Positions 23,201-36,639 of a DNA stretch of 64,000 nt are shown here, piece by piece (the first letter of the stretch is position 1; every line of letters begins with the position of its first letter). The stretch lies in the NCBI GenBank assembly GCA_001953115.1, contig LSSL01007762.1, positions 1-64,000 of the forward strand, written 5' to 3'. A program made the position numbers and the translations under genes. The stretch comes from Smittium mucronatum (lineage: Eukaryota > Kickxellomycota > Harpellomycetes > Harpellales > Legeriomycetaceae). The notes beneath the pieces are model-generated. The model made no database searches. It saw nothing but the letters and a program-made list of their open reading frames with translations, and was not told where the DNA came from.

Positions 23201-26200
23201 TATTAAGTCCCTAAAACGCTTCAAGTTAATATAATCTTAGGGGTGCTTATTAGTTTTTTTTCTAAATAATAACTTTAAAAGTTTTGATTATAATATTTAC
23301 AAAAAAAAATATCAATTGTTTTTATTGCTTTTTTTAGATAAATAAAATATAATTATAGTAATTACGCAGCTCGGATTTTCACAAAATCATGCATTAAACC
23401 GATAATTTTGGTTACTGATTTTTTTTCATTTTGATTTTAAAATCATTTTCTCGGCCTATTACTTTCAAAAATCAGATCATTATTCTTTAAAACCAGTTTC
23501 GTTTTTTTTTTTTTTTGGCGTTTAAAAATAAGTTTATTTGAAATATCGCTTTATTTTATGCCAAAACTGCACTAAAAAAATAATCGAATTAGAATTCATT
23601 GATTTCCTCTTTTTATCTCTATGAAAATTTAAATTATTATTATTGGAAATCAAGATTTATTTTATTTTATTTTTAATTTTAATTTTAAATTCTATAATAT
23701 ATAGGGTTATCTTAAGTGTTTTTTAGTGCATTCATAGTGCATTTTTTTGGATATTTAATTATATTTTGTAATCTTTCTATTTATATAACCATAAAATCAT
23801 TCCATTTATTTGGAATTTTAGATTCTCAACAATTTTTTTAGTAGTAATTTTTTAATTTAAGTGGACTAATTAATAGTCCTCTACAAGCCTAAAATAATGG
23901 AATTTATTTATTTAATTTTTAGTGCTATAAAATTTTTTTTATAAAGGCTATAGTTAAACTTTTAAAGCAGTCTATTTACTTGAGGATTATTTATTCTGAA
24001 CATATATTAGAGAAATTATCGTAATGGAGTACTATCATGATGTCGCCCATGCATTAAATAAAAATTCCAAGTTTGTTCGATAAAACTCAAGGAAAAAATA
24101 AAGTTTTTTATATATTTGTGAATAAAATTCATATCAATATACAAATTTGTTATAATTTAATAAATTTTTTTATTAATATTGGTTTCTGGAAATAAATTAT
24201 AGCCCCATTAGAATTTTTAAATAGTACAAAATTATCTATTTACATTAATTAGATCTAAATAACTCTTTTAAATCTTAATGAAAAGTTTCATTTCGAAATG
24301 GAAAAAGGTTTTTCAAAATATGTAATGTTTTTCTTGAAATTTTTTATTTGTTGTTTACCTTTAATGATCTCTAAAATCTAAAAAAGTGCTTAAACGGGGG
24401 ATTGTGTTAAAGGCCGGAATTTTTTTTCCTGTGAAAAACAATGAATAAAATTAATTTAATCTTTAAATAACAAATAATATATAATTAGTAGAGATTATTT
24501 TTAAGAACAGAAGCTTATCCATTAAATTTTATCACTTTCCTAATATGGAAACGTTGTGCTAATAAGGAATAAAGCTATTGGAAAATAAAAATATTAATTC
24601 AATGTTAAAGATCCTTGTTTTATAAATCAATTAAAATCATTATTGCTAGTATGATTATTCACTATTATTATTTTGAAGATGTTATAAATTGCTATTAAAA
24701 TATGATTGAAACTAAAAAAAAAGGCATTATAATGATTTATAATTATTATAATACGATAGTTTTATTGTATTTTAACAATAGGGAATGATTTTTAAATTTA
24801 TCTCAAGATTATCCAATAAAATATACATTAGTAACATTAACTTTATCAAATTAAATAAGTTGTAAAATTTTGATAGAAAAACTCTCAATTGCACCAAAAT
24901 TTGATATTTTTATTAATACATAAATTAAATTAGTTGCTTAATAGCCATAATAAGCTTTTTATTAATTTATGGAAGGTTATATTAACTAATTCAAGTACAT
25001 TTTAAAAAAAAATTATGCATCAAGAAATTGATACTGAATTTTTATATATGTTGAGGTTTATTTGAAGGCTAAATTTCATTTCTTCAATGAATATATGTTT
25101 ATTATTAAATAAAATATTATTAAATAGAAGTTTTTATTTTTTACAACAACGTTTTTAACGAATAACACATGTGTAAAAAAAAACTAGGAATTAGCTATTT
25201 GACCCTTAGCTTTTTTTTAATTTCCTGGCCAAATCGTTAATAATGCGGTATTAAGATAATTTCTCTATTATCAATATGATCTTTTTTAAGAAAATTTATG
25301 ATTTAATTGTCTAAAATAAAAGGATTGAAAATAATTCTGGTGATTAAATTGTGAGCAGAAAATTATATTCACTTAGATCTATTTTTGTTTGCTTGGCTAT
25401 AATTTTGATTGAAACTAGTTTTTACTCAGTAATGGCTGACGTATAATCTGAAATTTTAATTTTTTAATTTTTAAATATTAATTTCTCTCTACAAAAATAC
25501 TCAAAGCAAAAAAAATGTTAGGTATTTTGAAAATTCTCTGCTCGATTTTTCTTAAAACTGGTAGAGTTTAGAGACTATGCACATTTATAATTTATTTTTA
25601 GCTTAATTGTTAATAAGTTTTATCAAGGCAAATAAATATTTAGATCCCCGGAATAATTTTTTTAATATAAAATAAAAAAATTAGATGGATCCGAATATTT
25701 CTTCATCCTATTTATATTTTCAGATTTTTTACAATAGTCAATAAAATCTAAAAATTTATTCCGTAAAATGCATTTTTTTTATTTTACCCTCTATTTAAGT
25801 TTTAGATGCTTTGTTTTTTTTTATAGTCATTAGGACTTGATGCGTACACTCAACGGTAATTCAGCACCTAATTTCGACTAAATTATCATTTGATTATATT
25901 TAGATTTAAAAGATATATTAAATATAATATATTTTGTAAAAAAATATATATTGAAATTCCAGTTTATTTTTTTAGCATACACTAATTAAAATTTAGTTGT
26001 TCTTCAATAATTTTTTAAATGCTGTAATTGAAATTCATAATCCTGTTTTGAACATTATTTCGTAATACGGTGAATCTTGTGTAGCTTTTCGCATATCGGA
26101 ATGATAATTAGTAAATTAATTTCCCGAAAAGCAATTTTTTTATTCTTTCGGGTGACAGAATTATGAATTATAATTTCTAAATAATTCCCCAAATGCTTTA

Positions 26201-29200
26201 AGCTTTAATAATTTTCTGCTTTTCATTATTTTATCCAGAATAATTTGAAATTTTTTGGTCTCGTGACTTATTATCATGTTTAAATTTTTACCTCTTTTTT
26301 AATTTCGTGTGTGGAAATCCCCATATACAATTGTTAGTAAATATATTTTAATCATTAAAAAAAATTATAGCTTCATTTAAGCCTTACGTAAGAAATTTTT
26401 TGTTTTGTTTTTTTCTTTTTGGGGTCTTTTCACAATAATAATTGTTTAGGAGGTAACTTTTTTTTAGATTGGAACATGTTATCTTAAAATCTTATATAAA
26501 TTTTTCCGTTTATCATTATTCATCCATATATTTGTAATAAAAAACACTCTAAATTTTGAATTTATTAAATAAGTATTATTTTCTGTTTAACTTTTGGTTT
26601 TATGGTAGCTTTTTTATATAGCTATAAACGAATTCAGATAGTTTTTACTGTTTGATTTAATGATTAAGAGAATCTTAAAGTCAATGACCTCAACATGTAT
26701 TGATATTAGCGTTATGTGTTTTTTTTTAATTTTTTAATTTTACTTCGTGAAAATAACATCGTTTGCCGGAAGGTAAATAATTTGTTATAAATAATTTCTT
26801 GTTTTTGTGATTTTATTTTGTACATCAGTACCACTGAATATATTTTAATCTCCAGGATTGAAAATATAAAATATAATTTAAAATTTCTTCAGTAGTAATT
26901 GATTATTTTTCTGTTTGATCATAAACTTTATATTCGGCTATTTTTTATGGGATATGGTATGTTATTTTATTTTTAATTTTTTTTTACAGATATTTTTTAT
27001 CCCAGTGGTTTTATATTTATAACCTTTTGGTGTATTAATGTTTTTATTTGAATAAATAATATTTTTATAAGTTTTAAATAAAAAATTTACTGGATAATTT
27101 TCGGATGGATTTATCTTGTCTTTAGAATATCTGAACGTGAGATTTAATTTTCTCGATAATATAAATAATCAACATGACTCTTGGCAGAATTTTAAAAAAA
27201 ATCTTTTCTTCTCTATCATTCTCGAAAATTTTGGGCAGGTTTATAATCTCATTTATTTTTTTAAATGAATCTGATCCCAAAACGAGAAAACCCCTGGGTT
27301 CTATTTAGAGCTATAAAATCATATCATATAAAATTTTAGGGGGTGAGAGTCACTAATCTGGAAATATATTAATTTATCGTAAATAAAATTTTCTGTTATC
27401 AGTAAACAGTCTTAAAATAGGTAAATGATAGAGAAAACTATTCCAATTTTATTATATTATTGGTGTAAGGATCAGGTTTAATCGGATAATTATAATGATA
27501 AAAGGCAAAAGGATATACCAGTTAAAAATACAAAAGATAGGGAAAGAGACGATTTGAAAAGCTTAGCCATTCCAAAATGTCTAAGCTTCCTTATTTATAC
27601 CATTTTCTATTTTATAAAAGTCAATTATGCTTATGGGAAGATTTCTTCATTGGATGAAACATTCAATGAGTGTACTTAATCTATTGGTTCATTACAATTG
27701 GGGAAAAAATGGTTGATAAAGCTCTAAAAGCGAGACTTAATCTAATAATTGGATATTTTATCTTAATTATATTCCTATATAGATAAAGCCCTTAATTTAA
27801 AGAAAAAACATCCCCAAATATTCTAACAACCCTCAAAAATTTGATCTTTTTATTTTTAAATTTAGAATGATTACCTTATTTCTGATTCTAAAATAAAAAA
27901 ATTCAAATTTATTAAACTAATTGGTCTGATAATATATAAAAACTCGAATATCCTAATTCTCTATTTAAAAAATTTAATAAGATTAGTTTATAAAAAAATA
28001 TTATCAACTTCTTTATTGTCAGGTTAATGATTAAATCAAGCTCATTTAATCAAAAAGCCCTTCTGTTTTATTAAAAGTAAATTTTTCTTAGAATTAAACC
28101 CAAAAAAATCGAGGATAAATAGTTTTATACTTATATTTAACAATTTCCAAGATCAAGTTCATTTTTAGCCTATAATTGTGTATACTGGCTATCTGAGCTG
28201 TTCTAAATTATTATTTATTCGATAATATGAAATAATTACAGCTTTAATGTTTGCACTAGCTAAAAAATAATAGAATTTATTTAAAATTAAATCTGAAAAG
28301 GCTAAATAAGCTTATAAGAGCATTTTTATTATTGTTTATATCTTTGACTATTTTGCATTTTATTTATTAAAATTTTTATCAATTATAATATAAAATTTAA
28401 TTAATTATTATTTTCTAAAGGGTTGATTCTTTTTTCTGTGTATTCTCTGGGATGAAAAATAGGTAATTATAAAGTATTTCTATATTTATTTTTGAGTCTC
28501 TTTATTTAATTTTAATTTTTATTGATTTTCTTTTTTTTTTTGTATTAGTGGTATATGCACTTTTCTTTATCTTTATAATTTGTATATAGTATCATTAAAT
28601 GGGCTGATAAAATTGTCAAAATATTATTAATCATATTTTTCTTTTATAGAATTTCAAAATGAAAAAATTATAAGTAATAATATCTAATATAAATATTTTG
28701 AATTAGAAATTTCATTTAATCAATTCAGTTAAAATGATTTTTTAATGGTATTTTTTTATATGATAAAAAATAAATAATTTTTTTCACATCAGAACATAAA
28801 ATTATTAAATTATCTTAAAATTTAATGCTATTTTTTTTGGATTTGGTATTTTACATATTTGTTAAATTTAACGAGTTTTTTTAAATCTGATCAATTGAAA
28901 TTTACTATTTGTTTCTTAATTATTTATATCGGGGTATATATTAAAATCAAAAAATAAATTTCAAACTTAAATTAACTTAATCAGTCGAAAAAACTAATAT
29001 CTTCGCTTCTATTATTATAATTAATTAAAAATTAATTTTTGATTTACAAAAACCTAATTTAAATAACTATCAGCTATTATCCAACAGTCAAGAAATCAAT
29101 TAATTTGACGAGCTATTACTTGAAGGAAATTTTATTAATTATTACTGATGGATTCCTAAATAATAAATTATATTTTTAAATATACTACATTCATTTCGAT

Positions 29201-30400
29201 TAAAATATAATTTAAGATAAAATGAATTATCGTTTTTTTAATACCTCATAATTATTTTTTTTTATTGGGGGATTTCATCATTATAAGTACAAAATTAGGA
29301 TAAAAGTTCTATCATAAGAGAAAAAATACAGAAATAAACTAACTTCTAATTTGAGCAGGAAATTTCTTTCATTTAATAAAGTTTTTAATTATTTTTTTTA
29401 GTTTATGAGAATTTATTCATCTTAAATGTCAAGTTTTATTTTTTTTTTCTAAAAAACAACGATCTTATTGGTCTTATAATTTCATTGTGATTATTTATAA
29501 CTTTTTATGATCAAAGCTGGGTAATAATGAAATTTTTACACCATCCATTTCCTTGGGTTGAGATAAACGGATTTTTGATTTTTTAAATATTTATAGTATC
29601 TTTATTATTTTGAATTTTTCATAATTTTTAATTTTTAACTGAATAAAAATTATTTTTAATAACCTAAAACATACTTTAAAAGGGTTATAATATGATCATT
29701 TTTTAACTCCAATGACAAATATGGTCTCCCCAAATTTCATCTGGATATTTTCTGTTTTAAAATTAAACTCATGAACACATTTTTATAACAATGATTTAAT
29801 CTTATTTCGAGGTTTATTTGTTAATTTTGAGTCTGTAAATCTATTCGACTAAACTTTTCACTACTGAAAATTAGTATTTATTTATTTGATTAAAAACATA
29901 AATTAGTTTTAGCTGTTTTTTTAAAAAAATTAAACCTCATAATTTTCGTTGAAGCTTGCATATTTTCAAAAACTTCCTAGTTTTTTTTATCAGAAATATA
30001 TTATTTTTAAGATGTAAGCACATATTTCTTTAATAATCAGCTTAAAATCTAATATATCATTTAACTTGTATTATTTTTGGCTCTTTTCGAGAATTGGTGT
30101 ATTTTTCATTACTTTGATATGGAATCTAAGATTTTCAGTAAATTTTAAATATTGATAAATTAGATTTTTGGCATATTTTTATTATTTTGGTGGTATTATT
30201 TTTTAATTCCATAGATAAATTTTTTAATTATTGATAAAAAACCATTTTTTTGTAATCTAACTTATTACTTGGCCTGAAAAAAATGATTTTTTTCCGATTA
30301 AAAAAATTTATCACAAACACCATTTCTCGAGATAGAATTATTTTCTTTGTAATCTTGTGGTTTTCTAATGATAGTAGTAGCTTTATGTCTCGATAACGGC
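23200..30400. other. T-rich plus strand, no gene
   Basis: The plus strand is strikingly rich in T runs compared with A runs, and this continues to about 36 kb. No gene is supported. A fragment of a small dispersed repeat (TTTCCTAATATGGAAA) lies at about 24536-24552. The skew is what an old minus-strand LINE would leave, because LINE sense strands are A-rich, but I find no clear reverse-transcriptase motif in this part. Confidence 0.5.
24520..24680. repeat. Fragment of a small dispersed repeat
   Basis: The landmark TTTCCTAATATGGAAA followed about 120 bases later by TTGCTAGTAT matches sites at 10555, 12089, 51500 and 52662, where a similar TTTCCTAATTTGGAAATAT string is followed by related sequence. 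Confidence 0.45.
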
Positions 30401-33400
30401 TACTTTTGAAGATTTTTTTTGGTATATTTCGATTTCCCGGTTTTGGGACCGTATTAATTTTTTAATTATAGGGTCAAATATAGGTTTATATCCATATGTA
30501 TTGAAAGATAAGTTTTTTTAAACATCTGATGTGCACTATTTTTACAAATTTAAGAGCATTTGATCATTTCTGATAAGCAATATCGTTGTTATTTTACAGG
30601 CACTCTTACATGCTGTTACATTTTTTAATTTTTTCTTGAAATGTGACATAGTTTATTTTTTCTGGTTATCTTTATTGGTTAAAAGTATTATTTAATGGAA
30701 AAATTATAAAATGGAAAAAAAGTTATGTCTCATGATTTTTTAACTATTATCGAAACGCACTCTTCCTCCAGGTTTTATTTTAGCCATGATGTCTCGATTT
30801 CTGGAAGAGTTTCTCTTTTATTTTATTTATTATATCATTGATAATTTTTTCATTATTTTCTTTTTTCCACTAATCAAATATTCTTTCAGCGGATAGAGTA
30901 TTTATATTTAGAGCTGATTCGAATTTTGCTCTAAAAATTTCCAAATTTCTTCGTCATATGTATTTATATATCGAGAAATTATCATTTGTTGGAACTAAAA
31001 AATCATAAATATCTTAGGAGCAACTTTATTGGATGCTTAAGATTAGATTATTTATTTTTTTATTAAAAAGTGACGTATACTATCCATAATATTTTTAATC
31101 TTTGTGAAGCCAAAGTAAATGCAATTAATGCTTTTTTTTCTTATTTTACATAATTTAAATTCTATTAATTCTTTAAATATACTCTATCACTCATCCTAAA
31201 TTTTACATTTGTTATTAATGAATTTCGGAATTGTAGTTTAAATTCGGCTTGTTATTTTGGACTTTAGTTCTATTATATTTGTTTTCCTCCAATCATATAC
31301 TGATTCATTAATGCATCTTTTTACAATCAATTTCCATTTTTGTTCTCTTAGTAACTCATTTATAGATTTTTTAACTATTAATTTTTTTTTTTGTTTTGGT
31401 GTTACTTTTTTCTATTGGTTTTTTTCTATTTGAGTATATTATCTCTAAAATTTTTTTTTTTCTTGTTAAATTTTTGTTAAACCTATCGTTTTTCTTGAGA
31501 GTTTTAACTTTAAAAACTGTTTTTTTATTTTTTATGCTTAATTGATATATTTAGTCTGAAATATCATCGCATATACACTTAAATCCACCTATTAATCTTC
31601 CCAATTTTTTATTCCATTTTTAGATAACCAAGATATTTCTTTTTCTGATAGATTTGTACTAAATAAAATATTCAAGTTTTTTCCCCAGGATTTTTTTATT
31701 ATTATAATTCCTATATGTCATTTCGGATTTATTTGTACCACAAATTCACAAGGCTGTTTTTAAAACAGACTTCCAGATTTTTTTTAATTTTATTGGTTTT
31801 TTTTATTTCTGAATTATCTATTAGTAAGTGAGGAGTTTTTCTGCATTTTTCATATTTATTGGACAGAAATTTGGTGACTTATATTTCCAATCCGATCCAT
31901 ATTTTGACTCTATTTGTTATAATCTCATGATAAAATTTTAGGAATAGAGTTTTTGATTGGGCTTCTATATTAAGTGTGCCCAATTCACCATTTTTTTTAT
32001 TCAATTTTAATATATATAGTTTTGTTTTGGCTTTTCTATTATTCCAAATAAATTTAATTACAAATTTTTTTTTGTTGGTTATGAATTATTTTAAATAATA
32101 TTATTAAGTTGTAAGCATATATAACTTTGTTCGTAAAAATTTATTCGTGGATAAAATATTTCTATTTATTGAAATTTTCTGTTTTTCCAAGTGGATATTT
32201 TATTCATAATTTTATTAGATAGATTATTTTGGTTTTATTTTAAGATATTCAGGCGGAAAGGTATTTATTTGCAGATATTTAAAGTGAAAATAGGTGATAA
32301 AAATTATTATCAATAAAGTTATCATTTTGTACTTTTTTTTAATTTATATTTATTCTTCCTCGTTTATTTTAGTTTTTTACGCTAATGAATTATTTTTTAG
32401 AACCTTTTTTACTAATATTTCATTATTCATGTTATTAATACTTATTTAAAAACCAACAGCATATTCTAAGAATTTAAAATTTGTATAGTCTGTTACGATA
32501 CCTTTAAGACTTCTTTATAAATTTTTTTGAATATTTTCTATTTTCATATTTTATAATAGCTTGGATAATAGATCCCCTTATCTAAGACCCTGTTTTATAG
32601 AAATCTTTTCGGTTACTTGCCCATTAATTATGATTCCGGCTTTTTAATTAGCGCAAATCCTGTTTATCTTATTTATTATTGCTTGGATAAATCCAAAAAA
32701 CAATATTTATTAGGATATATACTCCCAATAAAACATATAATTTGTTTTTTTCTTGATCAAGAATTATTAAATATAATTTGGTTGATCCAGAGCTGCTTTT
32801 TACTGTTTTCGATAGAAAATTTTCTGATAGAAAGTTATAAAATATGCCCCATTTTCATTTATTCTTTTTCCAGTGTTATTTTTTAATGTATCTGCTATTT
32901 TTTCAGGTAATTTTTTTCATACATGTTTGATATGACAATCGACCGTTAGTTTTTAAGTCTTTTATAATATATTTTTTATTAAAAAAAATTAGGGAACAGT
33001 ATTTGATATCATTAAATTTTTGTATTTCAGGAGCACCATTAATCTGTTCTTAAAATATATGGTTATTATTTAAATAAATTTTTATAGAAATCGGCCGTTA
33101 GTCCATCTGACTATGAATAATTTCTATCTGGTTATTCCAAAATCCACTCTATATCCAATTGTGGTGAATAAATCTTTCTAGTTGCATTTATTAATGGTTT
33201 TTTTAAAAATTTTAGGATGGAAATGGCTGGATAACACTGAAATTTCCCCTATTTTTAAACAGTTTTGTGAGTAATATATGGAAAATGATTTTAAATTTGA
33301 TTTTATCTGATTTTATCTGATTTTATTTCCGATTTATCATGCAAAAATTTATGAATTTCTTTTTTATTTTCTCTTGGTTTGAGAAATCTAAAGAATTATC

Positions 33401-35100
33401 TATTTGATGATTAATTTTTCTCTGAAAATTTGGAGTGGGATACTACAAATATTCCTTAAAATCTTTTCTTTTTAATCCCTGTTATTTCATTTTGATTAAA
33501 GTTTATTTCAGTATTTTTAATTCAATACTAGACTCATTATTTTTATTTATTTATTATTCAGTGTTAAACTTTATTCTTTTCGTCAAATCGATTGATTTTG
33601 TCTTTTTTTATTGGATTTTACAAGCTGTTCGTAAATTTTTTCACACCCATTCTTTATTTTTTTTTCTATTTGCATAGAGATTAAAATTTTCGATTAGGAA
33701 TACAGCGATTTTCTTAGTGATTTTTTTATTCTTTAAAAGATTTGAATTTAGTTTATAATTATTTTTACTGTTTGTGCTTTTATTCAGTCAATTATATATT
33801 TTGAAAGAGATATATTTATGATCTGATGATTCTGTAGATCCAATTTCTACAATTGACCATTCATTTAATTCCGTGATACAAAAAAAAAAAAAGAACATTC
33901 ATTTATGGAGCTTGTCTCCGATAAAATGATATCTATTCTCTTTTTTTATTCAACAGAAAAATTTTCCAATGCATAGATTATATCTTCATTTTTTAAATCT
34001 CATTAAATATTTTTATTGAAAGTAAAAAGTGATTTTTTTATGTTTTAACATCTGTAGTTTTTATTAATTTTTGGGGTTTAGATATCTTTCTAACATTTTA
34101 TATCGTGTTAATGCCTCCCATTATCATAATATCTTCATCCTTGAATAATTGATCATAATTTTTTATTAAAATAATTTCAGTAATATTTTTCCATTATTGA
34201 GTAAATATTTAAAAAAAATCATTTTTTTCTTATTTAAAGTTTCAATTGTTTATATTTTTATCCTTAATTCATAAAATATCGATTTATGTATGGTTTTGTA
34301 GCACTTATTATTTAAATATTTTGGTATATTTTGACATTGATGCTTTCATTTTCCAATAAAGTATCAGAAAATTTTATCTCAATCTTTGATATTCATTTTA
34401 TGTAGAAAAATTATGCTAAATATTATTATTTTTTTAAAATATAAAATATTTTTACTTTTTTTTATTTTCGAAAATTCCATATACGATAAATGTCGTTAAC
34501 TTTTTATTATTTTTATTTACAGAATAAGATTATTTATTGGTTAGGATTAGAAGTTGGATAAAAACTTTTATCGATTCCTATATCCGTATCATTTTTTGCC
34601 ACTATATTTTTTCTTCTCTTGTGATTTACATTTGATTTTCATAAAAAATTACTTTTGGGGTTGCATTTGTGTTTTCGAATCACTTTTCTTCCTTGATATA
34701 TTTTTCGGCACCTTCTTTTTTTTTATAATTTATTATATCATCCCCATTACCAGCTATTTTATTTTCTAAAATTATTCAGGACTTTCGATATTTTTCTGGC
34801 CGTTTTAATTGGTTATGGTGGCTCTATTTATTTTTTATAAGTTTTTAACTAAAGTATTTGTTTTTTAATTTTTTTTTACTTTTAAAATTTTTATAATCCA
34901 CCCAGGATATCCCTAACAACCTGGATTTTTTTAATTAGGAAAGCAATTTTTGATTATAGCCAAGATATAATTTCAGAATTGGTATTCTACCTTCTATAAA
35001 TTTTTCCGCAAAAAAAATTTCGCAAAGTTTTTTTATTTATTTCTGGGTAAACGGTTTAATTTATTTCTATTTTTTTAAGTGTGGCTTTTTTTGGATCTAG
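30400..35100 (-). pseudogene. Dead LINE: endonuclease and reverse transcriptase
   Basis: Motifs of a non-LTR retrotransposon polyprotein appear in the expected order going down the minus strand, split by stops and frameshifts. At 34105-34133 IMIMGGINT corresponds to the endonuclease GGDFN. At 33803-33830 SSDHKYISF is the endonuclease SDH end. Near 32750 LDQEK is the start of reverse-transcriptase palm LDQEKAFDRV. At 32571-32639 GIIINGQVTEKISIKQGLR, a stop, then GDLLS corresponds to 'iNG...GLRQGDPLS', with CAA changed to TAA. Near 32470 LEYAV stands where YADD should be. At about 32140-32226 NLSNKIMNKISTWKNRK, and near 32050 FIWNNRKAKTK followed by ELGTLNIEAQSKTLFLKF, complete the thumb and connection. 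The active-site acid residues are lost. Outer ends are approximate: the 5' part is unreadable above about 35 kb and the tail fades near 30.4 kb. Confidence 0.85.
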
Positions 35101-36260
35101 TTTACTGGCAGAAGTAATAATATTTTTGATGAGCTCTTATACATCCAATTATTCCATAATGTTACCATATGTGTTATTATGATTATTATTCTATTTATAA
35201 TTTCAATTTGTTTGTTATCTAATTTAATATATATATGCGTGCATGTTTGATCTTTTGGGTTTGTTTTTTTTCTTTTTTTTTTGTCTTTATTATTATTTTT
35301 TTCTTTTTTTTTGTTTAACTTGAGTTTTTTTTTCTATTCATTCTAATTTTTTAAATAAGAGTAGATGAATTTTTTTTCCCACGATCATAATAATTTTGTG
35401 TCAAGAATTTTTATTTAATTGGAGATTTTTTTTTCCTGAATTTTAGTTCTTAATAATATTTTTATGCTTTTTGAGGATAACTGATGGAATTAATTGTGTT
35501 TAAGCTCTGTTATTCTAACAATATCGCTAATTTTAAATACTTTTTCGTATCTATTTTAGAAACACCTTATATTGTCAATTGTTTATAGGATGGGGGTTTT
35601 ATGTATTTAAATTATTCAGAGTATTCACAGTTTTCTTCATCATATCATATTTCTTTATTTATTTTTTTGTTGAATCCTCTTTATTTTTAAGTTTTAGAAA
35701 GATATTTTTTTCTTCAAATGACAATCTTGAAACACGTTTGCACATTTTCTAGTTATGCGGATATATTTTAAACTAGATCATGAATATATAAATCAAGTTT
35801 TTTAAAGATATAGCACGATTTGAAAGTCGTTCCCCAAATTCAGGTTTTTTTTTTGTGAGAGGATCTATATCCGCTACCTTATTAATGATTGAGACTGAAT
35901 CAAAAAAATTTAAAAATTTTTATTTTTATTTTTATTTTTGGTGAATTTTTTTTCGGACTTGCTATATTATCCCAACTGGGGGTAGAGTCTTTTTGGCTAC
36001 TTGACTTTTTCACGTTCAAATTAAAAAATTAAAGAAGCCTTTCTAAAATTTAAATTAAATTTAAAAATATACATATTTGAATAAAAAATTTAAACCTAAT
36101 TTAAAATTTTAGTCAATAAAAGATAGTTTTTTATAAGAAGAAATTTTTTTTAATTTTTTCCAGCAAAAAATTTTATACCAAATTGATGTTATAACTATTA
36201 ATATATACATCAATTTGGTTTTATAGTATCCATAAGAACCCAATAAGTTTGATCATTCAA
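35100..36260. other. T-rich sequence, then switch to A-rich
   Basis: The plus-strand T-richness ends at about 36.0 kb. No gene is visible. Simple repeats of TTTTTA occur near 35916-35940, and a hairpin lies at 36177-36219. Confidence 0.5.
36177..36219. repeat. Perfect 13-bp inverted repeat
   Basis: ACCAAATTGATGT and ACATCAATTTGGT are exact reverse complements around 17 bases, followed by a short T run. The hairpin lies where the strand composition changes, between the LINE and the mariner relic. No function can be assigned. Confidence 0.8.
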
Positions 36261-36639
36261 ATACTGGATAGCCTAATTTACATATAACGTATTATCAAGT
36301 ATTTGCAACACAAAAAATTAATAAAAGTTATTATTACTCCTTAATGTGAGATTTTTTTTATTTTTATCATTTATTTAGAGAAAATTACAATATCCAGATT
36401 CCCAACATGAATTTAAAATGATAAAAAAATGTATAGGTGCAAGAAACTATGAATATTAATAATTTAAATTTAAGTTAAATTAGATGAATACTAAATAAAA
36501 AAACTTATAAATTTATTTTTTAAAATATATATTTAAAAAAAGGAGTTAAAATTTATATTATTAGCTATATCTTGAATGAAATCCAACCAATTGATCAATT
36601 GGAGTAAAGAATTTACGATTAGGGGGAATTAAGAAAAAA

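Noticed and set aside
32617..34769. Several plus-strand open frames at 32617, 33435 and 34554
   Set aside because: They are phenylalanine-, tyrosine- and isoleucine-rich complements of the minus-strand LINE, a by-product of the T-rich strand.
35916..35940. TTTTTA tandem tract as a telomere-like or CRISPR-like array
   Set aside because: Simple A/T slippage repeat with no spacers; common for this composition.
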